In this document: positions 28,443-37,454 of the stretch, in pieces
How positions within the stretch are numbered: position 1 is the first letter of the stretch
Layout: every line of letters starts with the position of its first letter
NCBI RefSeq assembly: GCF_011762045.1
Contig: NZ_JAASQS010000003.1
Span: 434,001-498,000, forward strand
Origin: Rhizomicrobium electricum
Lineage (GTDB): Bacteria; Pseudomonadota; Alphaproteobacteria; Micropepsales; Micropepsaceae
Length of the DNA: 64,000 bases
Reading direction: 5' to 3'
The notes under the pieces: model-generated
The model's input: only the letters and a program-made list of their open reading frames with translations
Database searches by the model: none
Told to the model about the DNA's origin: nothing
Position numbers and translations under genes: made by a program

Positions 28443-28796
28443 TTACCCCGCGGCCGGCGGAGGGCAGTTATAGATGTCGGCAGAAATCGTGGCCATCGTG
28501 TCGGCCTTTGAGCCGGATTGAACTTTGTAGGAGCGGATAGCCAGCGCATTGCCGGACATCTCGGTGGCCTTGGCGCGAACCCGCATCATCGCAGCAAGGT
28601 AGAGGTCTTGGTCCTGCGGATACGTGCTGGTTACGTCGACCGGAGCGATGAAACGACACGCTTTCGTATACCCGACTGAAATGATGCGGATATCCTGGAG
28701 GTCAGGACTCGGCGCATCATCCAGCCATCCGCGCGCGCATCCCGTCGCGAGAAGCGCGAATAGTGCCGTGATAGCAACTTTAACGACGTCCTTCAT
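28443..28796 (-). CDS. Small lipoprotein, DUF4156-like
   Basis: 117 residues. Signal peptide with lipobox LLATGC (Cys20). The body (DIRIISVGYTKACRF, then DLYLAAMMRVRAKATEMSGNALAIRSYKVQSG, IYNCPPP) resembles DUF4156/RcsF-like lipoproteins, which use two cysteines and a MRxxAxxxGgNa helix; here both cysteines and AMMRVRAKATEMSGNA are present. Possible outer-membrane stress sensor by analogy, not shown. 119 bp upstream of cysK on the same strand but with its own AT-rich upstream region. Confidence 0.65.
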   Translation of the reverse strand: MKDVVKVAITALFALLATGCARGWLDDAPSPDLQDIRIISVGYTKACRFIAPVDVTSTYPQDQDLYLAAMMRVRAKATEMSGNALAIRSYKVQSGSKADTMATISADIYNCPPPAAG

Positions 28797-29206
28797 GTCC
28801 TACCCCGTCCCCAAGTGAGACTGAGGTAACGCATCGTCACCCTTTTGGCTATCGTGTCCAGCCCGGTTGGTTAAGCTAACCGCTTGAATTTCCAGCACTA
28901 CTCTAGATTGCAGTTGAAATAATTTTATTGTATCCACCGCTAACGCCCGGAAGCACAACGAAAATAAGAACACGCGCCTGTTCGCGAGCGACCTTGGCGA
29001 CCGGCTTCGAGGCCCTATGGAGCCGCGCGCCCCTGCGGACCATAAATCCCCTTGTTCCAATAGGACAAAAACCCGAACCCCGGAGCCCAAAAAGCCGGAC
29101 CGGCCGCGGCAGAAACCCTCATGAAACTGTGTGCACTGCGCCGCACCTTCTTGCGCGCGCCGCCCTGCCAAGCCTAAACGAGGCGGTCACCCTGGACGAG
29201 CTGCCG
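28797..29206. other. 410-bp intergenic region between divergent lipoprotein and purM
   Basis: No gene seen: short open frames here have no family features. It should hold promoters for both flanking genes. An AT-rich pocket lies at 28905-28935, and a 13-nt palindrome GGTTAAGCTAACC at 28869-28881 could be an operator. Nothing resembling a purine riboswitch was recognised. Confidence 0.5.
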
Positions 29207-30274
29207 ATGTCTTCTGATCCCACTCCGCTCACCTACAAGGATGCGGGCGTTGATATCGATGCCGGCGAAGCTTTGGTCGAACGCATTGCCCCCGCTGCGC
29301 GCGCTACGCGCCGCCCCGGCGCCGATGCCGATCTCGGCGGTTTCGGCGGGCTGTTCGATCTCAAGGCGGCAGGGTTCACCGATCCGGTGCTGGTCGCATC
29401 GACCGACGGCGTCGGTACCAAGCTCAAGATCGCCATCGACACCGGCCATTACGACGGCCTCGGCCAGGATCTGGTCGCGATGTGCGTCAACGACATCGTG
29501 GTGCAAGGCGCCGAGCCGCTGTTCTTCCTCGACTACTACGCCACCGGCAAACTCAAGGTCGACGGCGCCGCCCGCGTGGTCGAAGGCATCGCGCGCGCCT
29601 GCAAGGACTCCGGCTGCGCCCTGATCGGCGGCGAGACCGCGGAGATGCCCGGCCTTTATGCGGCGCACGATTTCGATCTCGCCGGCTTCTCGGTCGGCGC
29701 GGTGGAACGCGGCGCCATCCTGCCCAAGACGGGCGACATGAAGGCCGGCGACGTCGTCATCGGCATCGGCTCGTCGGGCGTGCATTCGAACGGCTTCTCG
29801 CTGGTGCGCCGCGTCGTCGAGAAGATCGGCCTCTCCTATGAATCCTGCGCGCCCTTCGCCAGCCCGATGACTCTCGGCGAAGTGCTGCTCACTCCGACGC
29901 GCCTTTACGTGATGAGCGCCCTGGCGGCCATCAAGACCGGCGGCGTCAAAGGCCTCGCCCACATCACCGGCGGCGGCATCACCGAAAATACGCCGCGCGC
30001 TTTGCCTGCCGGCCTCGACGCCGAAATCGACCTCGGCGCCTGGACGCTGCCGGGCGTGTTTTCCTGGCTGGCGCGCGCCGCCGCCATTCCGGCGGAAGAA
30101 ATGCTGCGCACCTTCAATTGCGGCATCGGGCTGATCGCCGTGACGGCGCCGGAAAAGGCCGACGCGGTGATCGAAGCCTTCCGCGCGAAGGGCGAGACCG
30201 CGCAAGTGATCGGCACGTTGGTTCCGGGGGAAGGCGAAGCCAATGTGCGCTATCGGGGGAAACTGAAGCTATGA
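29207..30274 (+). CDS. purM: Phosphoribosylformylglycinamidine cyclo-ligase
   Basis: 355 residues. Purine step 5: ATP-dependent closure to aminoimidazole ribotide. Starts [20 protein letters not shown], then [72 protein letters not shown] and [17 protein letters not shown], all PurM signatures. ATG at 29207 chosen for the canonical start; the frame opens far upstream through non-coding DNA. Overlaps purN as ATGA. Confidence 0.96.
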   Translation: MSSDPTPLTYKDAGVDIDAGEALVERIAPAARATRRPGADADLGGFGGLFDLKAAGFTDPVLVASTDGVGTKLKIAIDTGHYDGLGQDLVAMCVNDIVVQGAEPLFFLDYYATGKLKVDGAARVVEGIARACKDSGCALIGGETAEMPGLYAAHDFDLAGFSVGAVERGAILPKTGDMKAGDVVIGIGSSGVHSNGFSLVRRVVEKIGLSYESCAPFASPMTLGEVLLTPTRLYVMSALAAIKTGGVKGLAHITGGGITENTPRALPAGLDAEIDLGAWTLPGVFSWLARAAAIPAEEMLRTFNCGIGLIAVTAPEKADAVIEAFRAKGETAQVIGTLVPGEGEANVRYRGKLKL

Positions 30275-30882
30275 CCAAGCGCGTTGGAATCCTGATCTCA
30301 GGCCGCGGCAGCAACATGCGCTCGCTGATTGCGGCGGCCGCAGTGCCGGGTTTCCCGGCCGAAATCGAGCTCGTGATTTCCAACGTCGGTAACGCCGAAG
30401 GCCTCGGCTTCGCCGCCAAGGCCGATATCCCCACCATCGTCATTCCGCACAAGGCCTACGAGACGCGCGAGGCATTCGACCGGGCGCTCGACACCGCGCT
30501 CAACAATGCCGGCATCGACATCGTGTGCCTGGCCGGCTTCATGCGCATCCTGTCGGACTGGTTCGTGCAACGTTGGGAAGGCCGGCTTCTCAATATCCAT
30601 CCCTCGCTGCTGCCGCTGTTCAAAGGCACGCATGTGCACGAGCAGGTGCTCTTGTCGGGCATGCGCGTATCGGGTTGCACCGTGCATTACGTCGTTCCGG
30701 AACTCGATGCCGGCCCGATCATCGCCCAGGCCGCCGTGCCGGTGGCGATCGACGACACGCCCGAAACGCTTGCCGCCCGCGTGCTGGTGGAGGAACACAG
30801 GCTCTATCCCGCGGCGCTGAAACTCCTGGCCGAGGAGCGGGTGTGGCTCGAGAACGGCCGCGCGGTGTTCGCACGTTCCTGA
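30271..30882 (+). CDS. purN: Phosphoribosylglycinamide formyltransferase
   Basis: 203 residues. Transfers a formyl group from 10-formyl-THF to GAR in purine synthesis. [10 protein letters not shown] at the N-terminus, [33 protein letters not shown] containing the catalytic N-x-H (NIHPS), and [19 protein letters not shown] with the catalytic Asp. Start overlaps the purM stop. Confidence 0.96.
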   Translation: MTKRVGILISGRGSNMRSLIAAAAVPGFPAEIELVISNVGNAEGLGFAAKADIPTIVIPHKAYETREAFDRALDTALNNAGIDIVCLAGFMRILSDWFVQRWEGRLLNIHPSLLPLFKGTHVHEQVLLSGMRVSGCTVHYVVPELDAGPIIAQAAVPVAIDDTPETLAARVLVEEHRLYPAALKLLAEERVWLENGRAVFARS

Positions 30883-30895
30883 CGCGGAGGCGACC

Positions 30896-31765
30896 ATGGG
30901 GGGCAAACGGGTGGTGGCGCGCATCGGACTGCTGCGGCTGCTTGCCTTCTTCGTTCTCCTCGCGCTGGCTTACGGCGGAACGCAGTACCTTCTGCAATTC
31001 CAGATCATGCCCGGCATCGCCCGGAGCTTGCGCGGCTTCGTAGCGCTCGGCGCCGACATCGTCATCTGCGTCCTCTGCATCAGCCTTTACGCGCTGCTGG
31101 TCGGCTGGCTGGAACGGCGTGACGTCATCGAGCTTCATCTCAAGCGCGGACTGCCGCTTCTCGGCATCGGGCTGGCGCTGGCGGTCGGCATGTTCGCGAT
31201 CGTGTATGCCGTGCTGTTCGGCGTCCATGCCGCGACATGGCAAGGCTTCGGCGGCACGCAATGGCTTCTGCCGATGGCGGCGATGGCCATTCTCTCAGGC
31301 GTTTGCGAAGAGCTCTTGTTCCGCGGCGGCGTCTATCGCATCACCGAGGACATGTTCGGCACCGGCGCCGCCCTTCTCATCTCCGGCGCGCTGTTCGGCC
31401 TCCTCCATCTCGGCAATCCGCACGCATCCCTGCTGGCCGGGATCGCCATTGCAGTCGAAGCCGGCATCCTGCTCGGCGCGGCTTATGCAGCGACGCGCAA
31501 TCTGTGGCTCGCCATCGGCCTGCACATCGGCTGGAATTTCGCGGAGGGCGGCATTTTCGGCGCCGCAGTGTCCGGCGGCATGGGCGGACGCGGCCTGCTG
31601 AACATTCCGCTCCACGGCCCCGACTGGCTCACCGGCGGCGCCTTCGGACCGGAAGCCTCGGTCGTGACGCTGGCGGTCTGCACCGCCGCGGGCCTCTATT
31701 TCGTCTGGCGCACGATCCGAGCCGGCCGCTGGTGCCGCGCCGGCTTCCGGATGATGCTAGATTAG
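30896..31765 (+). CDS. CPBP-family intramembrane glutamic protease
   Basis: 289 residues with about eight membrane segments. The Abi/CAAX-protease domain shows all three motifs: CEELLFRGGVYR (EExxxR), FGLLHLGNP (FxxxH) and LHIGWNFAEG (HxxxN/B). Members process or scavenge membrane peptides; some give bacteriocin self-immunity. Substrate unknown. GGAGG lies 7 bp before the ATG, 13 bp after purN. The stop overlaps the convergent GIY-YIG-like gene by 9 bp. Confidence 0.87.
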   Translation: MGGKRVVARIGLLRLLAFFVLLALAYGGTQYLLQFQIMPGIARSLRGFVALGADIVICVLCISLYALLVGWLERRDVIELHLKRGLPLLGIGLALAVGMFAIVYAVLFGVHAATWQGFGGTQWLLPMAAMAILSGVCEELLFRGGVYRITEDMFGTGAALLISGALFGLLHLGNPHASLLAGIAIAVEAGILLGAAYAATRNLWLAIGLHIGWNFAEGGIFGAAVSGGMGGRGLLNIPLHGPDWLTGGAFGPEASVVTLAVCTAAGLYFVWRTIRAGRWCRAGFRMMLD

Positions 31766-32092
31766 CGCGTCCGCCTTCAGTTCCTGCCGCCAGTACGCTT
31801 CGCGCTCCTTGAGCAGGACCGGGATCATCAGTTCGTTGTCGTCCTTGATCTCTTCCAGGATTTCGAACGCGAACGCGGCCTCGCCGTGCGTCTTCCAGGC
31901 GTCCTGCAGCGACTTGCCGGGAAAGCCGCCCATGCCGAGCTGGAACCACAAACCGGACTGACGCTTGCCAAGATCGGGCGCCTTGGCGACCCACACTTGT
32001 CCGCTCGCCGCACAGCGCACGGCAAAAATGCCGGGCTGCGCCTTCTGCTCCTTGTATTCGCGGACCAGTTCTTTCTTGCGGGCGTTATCCAT
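31757..32092 (-). CDS. GIY-YIG nuclease-like small protein, probably degenerate
   Basis: 111 residues. RKKELVREYKEQKAQPGIFAVRC...GQVWVAKAPDL, then LWFQLGMGGFPGKSLQDAWKTHGEAAFAFEILEEI, matches the small stand-alone GIY-YIG family. The two catalytic motifs are altered (GIY reads GIF, and the YIG position reads WVA), and activity may be lost. Its first codons overlap the SDR gene end by 8 bp, so it is translationally coupled. Confidence 0.72.
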   Translation of the reverse strand: MDNARKKELVREYKEQKAQPGIFAVRCAASGQVWVAKAPDLGKRQSGLWFQLGMGGFPGKSLQDAWKTHGEAAFAFEILEEIKDDNELMIPVLLKEREAYWRQELKADALI

Positions 32093-32912
32093 GAGCGATG
32101 TGTTCCGAAACCTCCCACAGACGGCGGGCATCCGTATCGCTGCGCCCCGCGGCCGAAGGATTGATGGGTTTGCACTTGTACCAGTAGGTCCCGCTTTTGT
32201 CTTCCACGCCGGGCGCGGTGGCCAGATGGACGATGGTGCGCGCACCTTTCTCCGGCGTAATCGCCGCGAGCGTCTTCAGCACCGAGAACGAGGACCCCAG
32301 AAGACCGCCGGTGTTGGACGCAAACCGCGTATCGACAAATCCGGGATGCAGGCAAACGGCCGTGATAGCGGGGCAGCGCCGCGCCAGTTCGCGCGTGAAC
32401 AGGATATTCATCAGCTTCGAGGTGCCGTAGACGCGAAAGCCCTTATAGGGACGGAGGGCAAACTGCAGATCGTCGAAGTCGAGCCGCGCCGCGTAATGGG
32501 CGTCCGACGCCGTCGACACGATGCGCCCGCCCGGCTTGATGTGATTGATGAGCGCGGTGGTCACGACGAAATAGGCCATGTGGTTCAGCGCGAACGTCCG
32601 CTCCAGACCGTCGGCGGTCACTTCGCGTTTGCCGAACATCGCTCCGGCATTGTTGACGAGCACATCGATCTCGGGCGCCGCAGCGGCGATCTTGGCGGCA
32701 GCCTCTTTCATGCCGGCGAGCGCCGACAGGTCGGCGACGACCAGCGCATGGTCGCGAGGTCCCGCTTTCGCCAGCCGTTGCACAGCCGCCTCGCCCCGCG
32801 CCTCGCTGCGCGCCACCACCACGATCCGCGCGCCCATGGCGGCCAGCGTCTGCGCCGCCACTTGGCCGATGCCGGACGTCGCCCCGGTGATGACGACCGT
32901 TTTGCCTTTCAT
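32085..32912 (-). CDS. Short-chain dehydrogenase, retinol-dehydrogenase-like
   Basis: 275 residues. Rossmann NAD(P) motif TGATSGIG (TGxxxGIG), VLVNNAGAM, Ser in VSTASDAHYAARL, and catalytic YGTSK (YxxxK). The retinol-dehydrogenase/WW-oxidoreductase subgroup is suggested by DLQFALRPYKGFRVYGTSKLMNILFTREL and VCLHPGFVDTRF. Substrate unknown. ATG at 32912 has GGGAG in front; a TTG five codons earlier is less likely. Downstream of the ndk terminator. Confidence 0.87.
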   Translation of the reverse strand: MKGKTVVITGATSGIGQVAAQTLAAMGARIVVVARSEARGEAAVQRLAKAGPRDHALVVADLSALAGMKEAAAKIAAAAPEIDVLVNNAGAMFGKREVTADGLERTFALNHMAYFVVTTALINHIKPGGRIVSTASDAHYAARLDFDDLQFALRPYKGFRVYGTSKLMNILFTRELARRCPAITAVCLHPGFVDTRFASNTGGLLGSSFSVLKTLAAITPEKGARTIVHLATAPGVEDKSGTYWYKCKPINPSAAGRSDTDARRLWEVSEHIAHG

Positions 32913-32934
32913 GGCACTCTCCCGCAAACGACAA

Positions 32935-32964
32935 AGCCGCGCCGACAGGGTCGCCGGCGCGGCT
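32935..32964 (-). terminator. Terminator downstream of ndk
   Basis: Perfect 10-bp stem AGCCGCGCCG/CGGCGCGGCT with a 10-nt loop, followed on the minus strand by TTTGTCGTTT. It separates ndk from the SDR gene. Confidence 0.8.
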
Positions 32965-32990
32965 CTGCAAGACCAGAAGTCTGCCGGCGA

Positions 32991-33413
32991 TTAACCGACG
33001 ATGTCGAGATCGGAGAAGAAGAATTTGATCTCGTTGGCGGCCGTTTCGGGCGCATCGGAGCCGTGTACCGAGTTGGCTTCCATCGACTCGGCGAAATCCT
33101 TGCGGATGGTGCCGGGGGCGGCCTTTTCGGGATTGGTGGCGCCCATCACTTCGCGATTCTTGGCGATGGCGTTCTCGCCTTCCAGCACCTGCACCACCAC
33201 CGGGCCCGAGGTCATGAAGGCGACCAGGCTGCCGTAGAACGGCTTTTCAGCGTGGACGGCGTAGAAGGCTTTCGCCTGCATCTCGGACAAGCGGATGCGG
33301 CGCGAGGCCACAACCCGAAGGCCCGCCTTCTCGAACCGGGCGACGATCTCGCCAGTGATGTTCCGGCGGGTGGCGTCGGGCTTGATGATGGAAAGCGTGC
33401 GTTCGATAGCCAT
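32991..33413 (-). CDS. ndk: Nucleoside diphosphate kinase
   Basis: 140 residues, the standard length. Balances NTP pools by ping-pong phosphate transfer through His117 in NSVHGSD. Other blocks: [11 protein letters not shown] and [14 protein letters not shown]. Two tandem 14-bp repeats precede it. Own terminator downstream. Confidence 0.97.
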   Translation of the reverse strand: MAIERTLSIIKPDATRRNITGEIVARFEKAGLRVVASRRIRLSEMQAKAFYAVHAEKPFYGSLVAFMTSGPVVVQVLEGENAIAKNREVMGATNPEKAAPGTIRKDFAESMEANSVHGSDAPETAANEIKFFFSDLDIVG

Positions 33414-33426
33414 GGTGTGTTCCCTC

Positions 33427-33456
33427 TTTGGTAATTTTGGCTTTTGGTAATTTTGG
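33427..33456. repeat. Tandem direct repeat in the ndk leader
   Basis: TTTGGTAATTTTGG occurs twice (33427-33440 and 33443-33456), identical, 16 bp apart, between the ndk start and the divergent ABC-F gene. Only 14 bp upstream of the ndk start codon, so it lies in the leader or core promoter. Confidence 0.85.
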
Positions 33457-33547
33457 GGCGCTTATAGCCGCGGCCTTTGCGCGCGCGCAAGGAATGTCGT
33501 GACCCGGCTTGACCGGACCACCCAATCCGCCGCAAATCCGCCCCGCC

Positions 33548-35422
33548 ATGCTGACCATCGACAACGTAACGGTACGGATCGCTGGGCGCGTCATTTTGGA
33601 CGGCGCCAGCGCCGGTGTGCCTGCGGGCCGCCGCGTCGGTCTGGTGGGACGCAATGGCTGCGGCAAGTCGACCCTGCTCAAGGCCATCCAGGGCATCATC
33701 CACCCCGACGGCGGCGAGACCACCACCCCCAAGGACTGGCGCATCGGCGCCCTCGCCCAGGAAGCACCCTCCGGCCCGCAATCGCTGATCGAGACCGTCT
33801 TGTCGGCCGACAAGGAACGCACGGCGCTGCTCGCCCGCGCCGAGACCGAAAAGGACCCGCACACCATCGCGGACATCCACGCGCGGCTGCACACCATCGA
33901 TTCCTATTCCGCGCCCGCCCGCGCGGCGGAGATCCTGGCCGGTCTCGGCTTTCCGGAAAGCCAGCAGCAGCGGCCGTGCTCCGAATTCTCCGGCGGCTGG
34001 CGCATGCGCGTCGCGCTGGCCGCGGTGCTGTTCTCGGCGCCCGATCTGCTGCTGCTCGACGAACCGACCAACTACCTCGATCTCGAAGGCGTGTTGTGGC
34101 TCGAGGATTACCTCAAGCGCTATCGCGGCACCGTGCTGATCGTCAGCCACGACCGCGACCTGCTCAACACCTGCGCCGAATTCATTCTCCATCTCGAACA
34201 CGGCAAGCTGACGCTCTACACCGGCGGCTACGACACCTTCGTCGAAACCCGCGCGATGAAGCGCGCTCTCGACGAAGCCACCGCGAAGAAGGTGGACGCG
34301 CAGCGCAAGCATTTGCAGGCCTTCGTCGACCGCTTCCGCTACAAGGCGTCGAAAGCGACCCAGGCGCAAAGCCGCATCAAGATGCTGGAGCGGCTGCAGA
34401 CCATCGACATTCCGATGGACGAGCATGTCGCTCCGATCCGCCTGCCCGCCGCGACCGAAGCGAGCCCGCCGCTCATCACCATGGAGAACGTCTCGGTCGG
34501 CTATGTCGAAGGCCAGCCGATCCTGACGCGGATCAATCTGCGCTTCGATCCCGACGACCGCATCGCGCTCCTGGGCAAGAACGGCAACGGCAAGTCCACG
34601 CTGGCGAAGCTTCTCGCCGGCAAGCTGGAACCGATGGGCGGCACGCTGACGCGCGCCAAGAAGATGATCCCCGGCTATTTCGCCCAGCACCAGCTCGAGG
34701 AATTGAACGGCGACATCACGCCGATCGACACGCTGGCGCGCCTCAGGCCCCATCTCACGCTGCTGCAGGTGCGCAATGCCCTCGGCGGTTTCGGCTTTTC
34801 GGCCGACAAGCAGCTTACCAAGGTCGGCAATCTCTCCGGCGGCGAGCGCGCGCGGCTGATGCTGGCATTGGCGACGCTCGACAATCCCAACCTCATCATC
34901 CTCGACGAACCGACCAACCATCTCGACATCGATGCGCGCGGCGAACTGTTGTCGGCGCTCAACGACTTCGACGGCGCGGTGATCCTCATCAGCCACGACC
35001 GGCGGCTCTTGGAAGCCACCGCCGACCGGCTGTTCCTGGTGGCGGACGGACGCGTGATGCCGTTCGACGGCGATCTCGACGATTACCGCAAATTCCTGCT
35101 CACCTCCGAGGCGCCGGTGAAAGCCGCCGTCGCCGAGCCGAAGCAGACCAAGGAAGACGCGCGGCGCGAAGCGGCGGCCAAACGCCTGCGCCTCAAGCCT
35201 TTGAAGGACAAGGTCGATGCCGCCGAGCATCAGATCGAGACGCTGAACGCCGAGATCAAGAAGCTCGACGCCACGCTCGCCGACCCGCTCCTGTTCGTGC
35301 ACGATCCGAGGAAAGGAACGGCGGTGTCGAAAAAACGCGCCGACGCGGTGAAGAAACTCGAAGCGGCCGAGGAGCGCTGGCTCCTGGCGCATGAGGATTA
35401 TGAACGCGCGGCGGCGGAATAA
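33548..35422 (+). CDS. ABC-F family ATPase, YheS-like
   Basis: 624 residues, two ABC domains and no membrane segment. Domain 1: Walker A GRNGCGKST (residues ~35-43), signature FSGGWRMR, Walker B LLLLDEPTNYLD. The interdomain linker is basic (KRALDEATAKKVDAQRKHLQAFVDRFRYKASKATQAQSR). Domain 2: GKNGNGKST, LSGGERAR, DEPTNHLD. GYFAQHQLEEL and VMPFDGDLDDY near the end match the YheS subgroup. A C-terminal coiled coil (DKVDAAEHQIETLNAEIKKLDATL) closes the protein. ABC-F proteins act on the ribosome. ATG at 33548 gives MLTIDNVTV, the family start. Divergent from ndk. Confidence 0.93.
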   Translation: MLTIDNVTVRIAGRVILDGASAGVPAGRRVGLVGRNGCGKSTLLKAIQGIIHPDGGETTTPKDWRIGALAQEAPSGPQSLIETVLSADKERTALLARAETEKDPHTIADIHARLHTIDSYSAPARAAEILAGLGFPESQQQRPCSEFSGGWRMRVALAAVLFSAPDLLLLDEPTNYLDLEGVLWLEDYLKRYRGTVLIVSHDRDLLNTCAEFILHLEHGKLTLYTGGYDTFVETRAMKRALDEATAKKVDAQRKHLQAFVDRFRYKASKATQAQSRIKMLERLQTIDIPMDEHVAPIRLPAATEASPPLITMENVSVGYVEGQPILTRINLRFDPDDRIALLGKNGNGKSTLAKLLAGKLEPMGGTLTRAKKMIPGYFAQHQLEELNGDITPIDTLARLRPHLTLLQVRNALGGFGFSADKQLTKVGNLSGGERARLMLALATLDNPNLIILDEPTNHLDIDARGELLSALNDFDGAVILISHDRRLLEATADRLFLVADGRVMPFDGDLDDYRKFLLTSEAPVKAAVAEPKQTKEDARREAAAKRLRLKPLKDKVDAAEHQIETLNAEIKKLDATLADPLLFVHDPRKGTAVSKKRADAVKKLEAAEERWLLAHEDYERAAAE

Positions 35423-35667
35423 CGTCAGACTACGGATGAAACTGCGGCGGGAATCCGGCGCGCGCTGCGACGTGTGGTTTCATACGGGAAATTACCCATT
35501 CCGCCTGCATGCTGTTCGAAAGCAAAGTCGTCTCACGCCCTTAGCGCGGGAACATGGTGAAAATTGCACCTGAACGCGAGGCACTCTCGCGTAACAGTTG
35601 TGTTTGCACTAGCGACTTTCACATCCGTATCGGTCATTGAGACGGCCGATGATTTGCGGGGATTGGC

Positions 35668-36123
35668 GTGTTCCACAAACAAACGTCACTGGCGGGAACG
35701 GCGGTCGAGGACTGGGATCTGGCTCCGGCCGCGGTCGCGGTCGGCATCCTGATCTTCGATGTCGAACATCGCGAAATGCTCGGCCATCTGCGCCGGTTAT
35801 ATGACGGCTTGGCGGAAGGCCGGCCCGAACGGCAGGTTCGCCAAACCGTGGCGGACCTTCTCGCCGTGGCGAAAGCGCACTTCCATCACGAAGAAGAATA
35901 CATGCGAATGCTGGATTATTCCGACTACCGCCGGCATTCGGACGACCACTACGCGCTCGGCGCCAAGTTGCAGAATTTCATGGACGAGATGTTCGCCACG
36001 GACGCGTCGGCCGAACGCAATCTCGCGGAGGTGCGGGCGTTCCTCAAGAAATGGCTGCTCGAGCACATTCTCGAACACGACCGCTCCTTCGCCAATTTCC
36101 TGGCGCGCAAGGGAATCCGCTAG
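35668..36123 (+). CDS. Bacteriohemerythrin-like protein (first copy)
   Basis: 151 residues. Four-helix hemerythrin fold with diiron ligands His34 (DVEHREM), His73/74 and Glu77 (HFHHEEEYM), His90 and His94 (RRHSDDH), His133 and Asp138 (LEHILEHD). Binds O2, or stores iron or senses gases. GTG start with GGGGA upstream. A 245-bp gene-free leader precedes it. Differs clearly from the second copy 90 bp downstream, so the duplication is old. Confidence 0.85.
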   Translation: MFHKQTSLAGTAVEDWDLAPAAVAVGILIFDVEHREMLGHLRRLYDGLAEGRPERQVRQTVADLLAVAKAHFHHEEEYMRMLDYSDYRRHSDDHYALGAKLQNFMDEMFATDASAERNLAEVRAFLKKWLLEHILEHDRSFANFLARKGIR

Positions 36124-36213
36124 GCGTCTGCCGGGATTTACCCATATCGTTTAAGGGGAAATTTAGGGCCGCATGGTCGAATAACGCCCAGAAGCGCCGA
36201 CCGGAAGCCACCC

Positions 36214-36624
36214 ATGCAATTCATGGTCTTCACCGACAAATTGAGCGACGGTGTGGCGTCGATCGACCATCAGCACGCGCGTCTGGTCGACATCATCAAC
36301 CAGCTCTACGCGCTGGTCCTCAAGCACGATACGGCCGCTTCGCTGGAAACTGTCTTCGACGATCTGGCGCGCTATACCGAGCAGCATTTCGAATACGAGG
36401 AAAAGCTGTTCGCCGCGAACGGCTATCCCAAGCTTGAAGAACACCGCGCGCACCACGACGATTTCAGGCGGCGCCTCGCCGATTATCGCGACCGCATCGG
36501 GGGCCGCAACGACACCATTCTGGCCGCCGATCTTCTGCATGTGCTCAAGCAGTGGCTTACCGACCACATCGCGACCGACGACAAGGAGGCCTGCCGCCAC
36601 CTCAACGCGTGCGGCATTCACTAG
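36214..36624 (+). CDS. Bacteriohemerythrin (second copy)
   Basis: 136 residues. Canonical bacteriohemerythrin with ligands His21 (SIDHQH), His58 and Glu62 (EQHFEYEEKLF), His77 and His81 (EEHRAHH), His118 and Asp122 (TDHIATDD). Probable O2-binding protein. The stop codon shares the palindrome CTAG with the stop of the convergent amidotransferase gene (4-bp overlap). Confidence 0.93.
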   Translation: MQFMVFTDKLSDGVASIDHQHARLVDIINQLYALVLKHDTAASLETVFDDLARYTEQHFEYEEKLFAANGYPKLEEHRAHHDDFRRRLADYRDRIGGRNDTILAADLLHVLKQWLTDHIATDDKEACRHLNACGIH

Positions 36625-37331
36625 TCCTTGGCGGGACCGATTTCCTTGAGCCATCGCCCGAACACCGCGACCGCCTGCGCGGCGTAATGTGGCGCGAACT
36701 CAGCCGCGGCTTTGCGCAGCACCGGAATGTCGATTCCCGCTTTCGCCAGTTCGACCGCATGTCCGACCAGCCAGCGCTCGATCTTGAACGGATCGGCTTC
36801 GAGATGGAATTGCAGCGCCAGCGCATCGGCGCCGTAGGAAAACGCCTGGTTGGGATAGTTTTCGTTCGACACCAGCCGCGCGGCGCCTGCCGGCAGATCG
36901 AAGGTGTCGCCGTGCCAATGCAGCACCATCCCGTCCGCCAGCGGCGCCAGCGCCGAGGACTTGCCCGCGTCCGTCAGCGTCACGCGGCCGAACCCGATCT
37001 CCTTGGTGCCGCCGAAATAGACGCGCGCGCCGAGCACCGCCGCCATCGCCTGAGCACCGAGACAGATGCCGAGCGTCGGCTTGCCCGCCGCAAGGCGCTT
37101 TTCGATCGCTTTGAGCTCGTCGTTTACGAACGGATAGACATCCGTCTCGTAGATCCCGATGGGCCCGCCCAGAACGGCCAGAAGATCGGCCTCCTGCAAC
37201 GCCGGATCGGAGAGATCGTCGAGCGCCGCGTCGCAATAGCGGACGGTCCAGCCCAGGCTTGCGAGCAGCGGCTCGATCAGGCCGAGGTCTTCGAATGCGA
37301 CATGGCGGAGAGCGATGGCAGTGCGGGTCAT
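36621..37331 (-). CDS. Class I glutamine amidotransferase-like protein
   Basis: 236 residues. Triad elements: Cys in TLGICLGAQAMA, His in ALQFHLEADP, and an acidic residue 2 positions on. The oxyanion region is LLAVLGGPIGIYETDVYPF. The pattern resembles stand-alone GMP-synthase-like amidotransferases (KEIGFGRVTLT). Acceptor unknown. The ATG at 37331 was taken; frame is open 22 codons upstream, where other ATGs occur. Confidence 0.85.
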   Translation of the reverse strand: MTRTAIALRHVAFEDLGLIEPLLASLGWTVRYCDAALDDLSDPALQEADLLAVLGGPIGIYETDVYPFVNDELKAIEKRLAAGKPTLGICLGAQAMAAVLGARVYFGGTKEIGFGRVTLTDAGKSSALAPLADGMVLHWHGDTFDLPAGAARLVSNENYPNQAFSYGADALALQFHLEADPFKIERWLVGHAVELAKAGIDIPVLRKAAAEFAPHYAAQAVAVFGRWLKEIGPAKD

Positions 37332-37454
37332 GAAGGGCTTCAACAGTTCTCGAATGCGGGACCGGCTCACCATGCACCGGGCGCGACCACACGTCAAAAT
37401 TCTGCTAGACCGGGCGTGCTAGACTACGCGCCGAATGGAGAAAGGGGCTCTCCC

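Noticed and set aside
28869-28881. 13-nt palindrome GGTTAAGCTAACC as a regulator site
   Set aside because: It is short and single, matching no operator I can name. Noted in the intergenic entry only.
36552-37454. Long N-terminal extension of the saccharopine dehydrogenase-like protein
   Set aside because: It is antisense to the amidotransferase gene; the Rossmann fold begins at the ATG at 37455.
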